Positions 7,523 through 7,777 of a stretch of DNA of 7,777 bases are shown one piece after another. Source of the stretch: Actinomycetota bacterium (GTDB taxonomy: Bacteria; Actinomycetota; Actinomycetes; Nanopelagicales; Nanopelagicaceae). The notes beneath the pieces are model-generated. The model was not told where the DNA came from. It saw only the letters and a list, made by a program, of their open reading frames with translations, and made no database searches. Where the stretch lies: NCBI GenBank assembly GCA_009698045.1, contig WLRE01000064.1, forward strand, positions 1 through 7,777, read 5' to 3'. Made by a program: the position numbers and the translations under genes. The stretch's first letter is position 1; each line of letters starts with the position of its first letter.

Positions 7523-7539
7523 TAAGGCAGGTCAGTGTT

Positions 7540-7777
7540 TTAGAGGGAGCGGAGAACCGCGGTGACCTTGCCTAATATCTCAGCGTTATCGGCAGGGATA
7601 GGTGCGAAATCATCGTTGGCCGGAAGGAGCCAGTAATGGCCATCCTTCTTGGACCAGGTCTTCACTGTCGCTTCACCATCAATCATGGCGGCAACAATCT
7701 CGCCCTTCTCGGCAGTTTTTTGAGCGCGAATAACAACGAAGTCGCCATCGCAGATAGCTGCATCGATCATGGAGTCG
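7540..7777 (-). CDS. lexA: LexA repressor, C-terminal protease domain (5' part outside window)
   Basis: The final 78 residues of LexA are visible, entering from the right edge in frame at 7776. They cover most of the S24 self-cleavage domain: DSMIDAAICDGDFVVIR, then GEIVAAMIDGEATVKTW, then LLPANDDFAPIP and the closing ILGKVTAVLRSL. The nucleophilic serine is the second visible residue (DSM). The catalytic lysine (TVK) follows exactly 37 residues later, matching the E. coli S119-K156 spacing. The protein should therefore be able to cleave itself when activated by RecA during the SOS response. The N-terminal winged-helix domain, the cleavage site and the promoter lie beyond the window. It points the same way as the sugar operon with only 29 bases between them and no clear terminator. 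Confidence 0.93.
   Translation of the reverse strand, partial: DSMIDAAICDGDFVVIRAQKTAEKGEIVAAMIDGEATVKTWSKKDGHYWLLPANDDFAPIPADNAEILGKVTAVLRSL

Noticed and set aside
7549..7560. GCGG-TTCT-CCGC hairpin near the lexA 3' end as a terminator.
   Set aside because: The stem is only four base pairs, lies inside the lexA coding sequence before its stop, and is not followed by a U-tract.

Overview
The window is a single, tightly packed run of eight genes, all read from the minus strand. Read in the direction of transcription (from high to low coordinates) they are: the 3' end of lexA, a fumarylacetoacetate-hydrolase-family enzyme, pyruvate phosphate dikinase (ppdK), an aldo/keto reductase, an amidohydrolase-family lactonase, a RhaM-type sugar mutarotase, an enolase-superfamily sugar-acid dehydratase, and the 5' part of a short-chain dehydrogenase that runs off the left edge. 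No gene-free stretch is longer than about 30 bases. I see no RNA genes, mobile elements, repeats, CRISPR arrays or convincing terminators.

Organism: base composition is roughly balanced, gaps are very short with stop/start overlaps, and a LexA is present. The enzyme types fit a small-genome aquatic actinobacterium (for example the freshwater acI / Nanopelagicales group). This placement is an impression from sequence style, not a demonstrated assignment.

Function: the six sugar enzymes make up a complete non-phosphorylative (oxidative) L-fucose pathway. The mutarotase interconverts anomers and the aldo/keto reductase oxidises L-fucose to L-fuconolactone. The amidohydrolase opens the lactone to L-fuconate, and the dehydratase gives 2-keto-3-deoxy-L-fuconate. 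The short-chain dehydrogenase oxidises this to 2,4-diketo-3-deoxy-L-fuconate, and the FAH-family hydrolase splits it to pyruvate and L-lactate. PPDK, placed between the hydrolase and the first dehydrogenase, can turn the pyruvate into phosphoenolpyruvate, so the cluster looks wired for gluconeogenic growth on a deoxy sugar. A related 6-deoxy sugar or pentose cannot be excluded from sequence alone, but the dehydratase and dehydrogenase both point to fucose.

Regulation: the only visible promoter candidate is a TATATT box (7517..7522) exactly six bases before the first catabolic ATG, which would give a leaderless transcript. Downstream genes appear translationally coupled: two Shine-Dalgarno sequences overlap the preceding stop codon, one junction is TAATG, and another is an 8-base gene overlap. 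No sugar transporter, fucosidase or sugar-responsive regulator lies inside the window.
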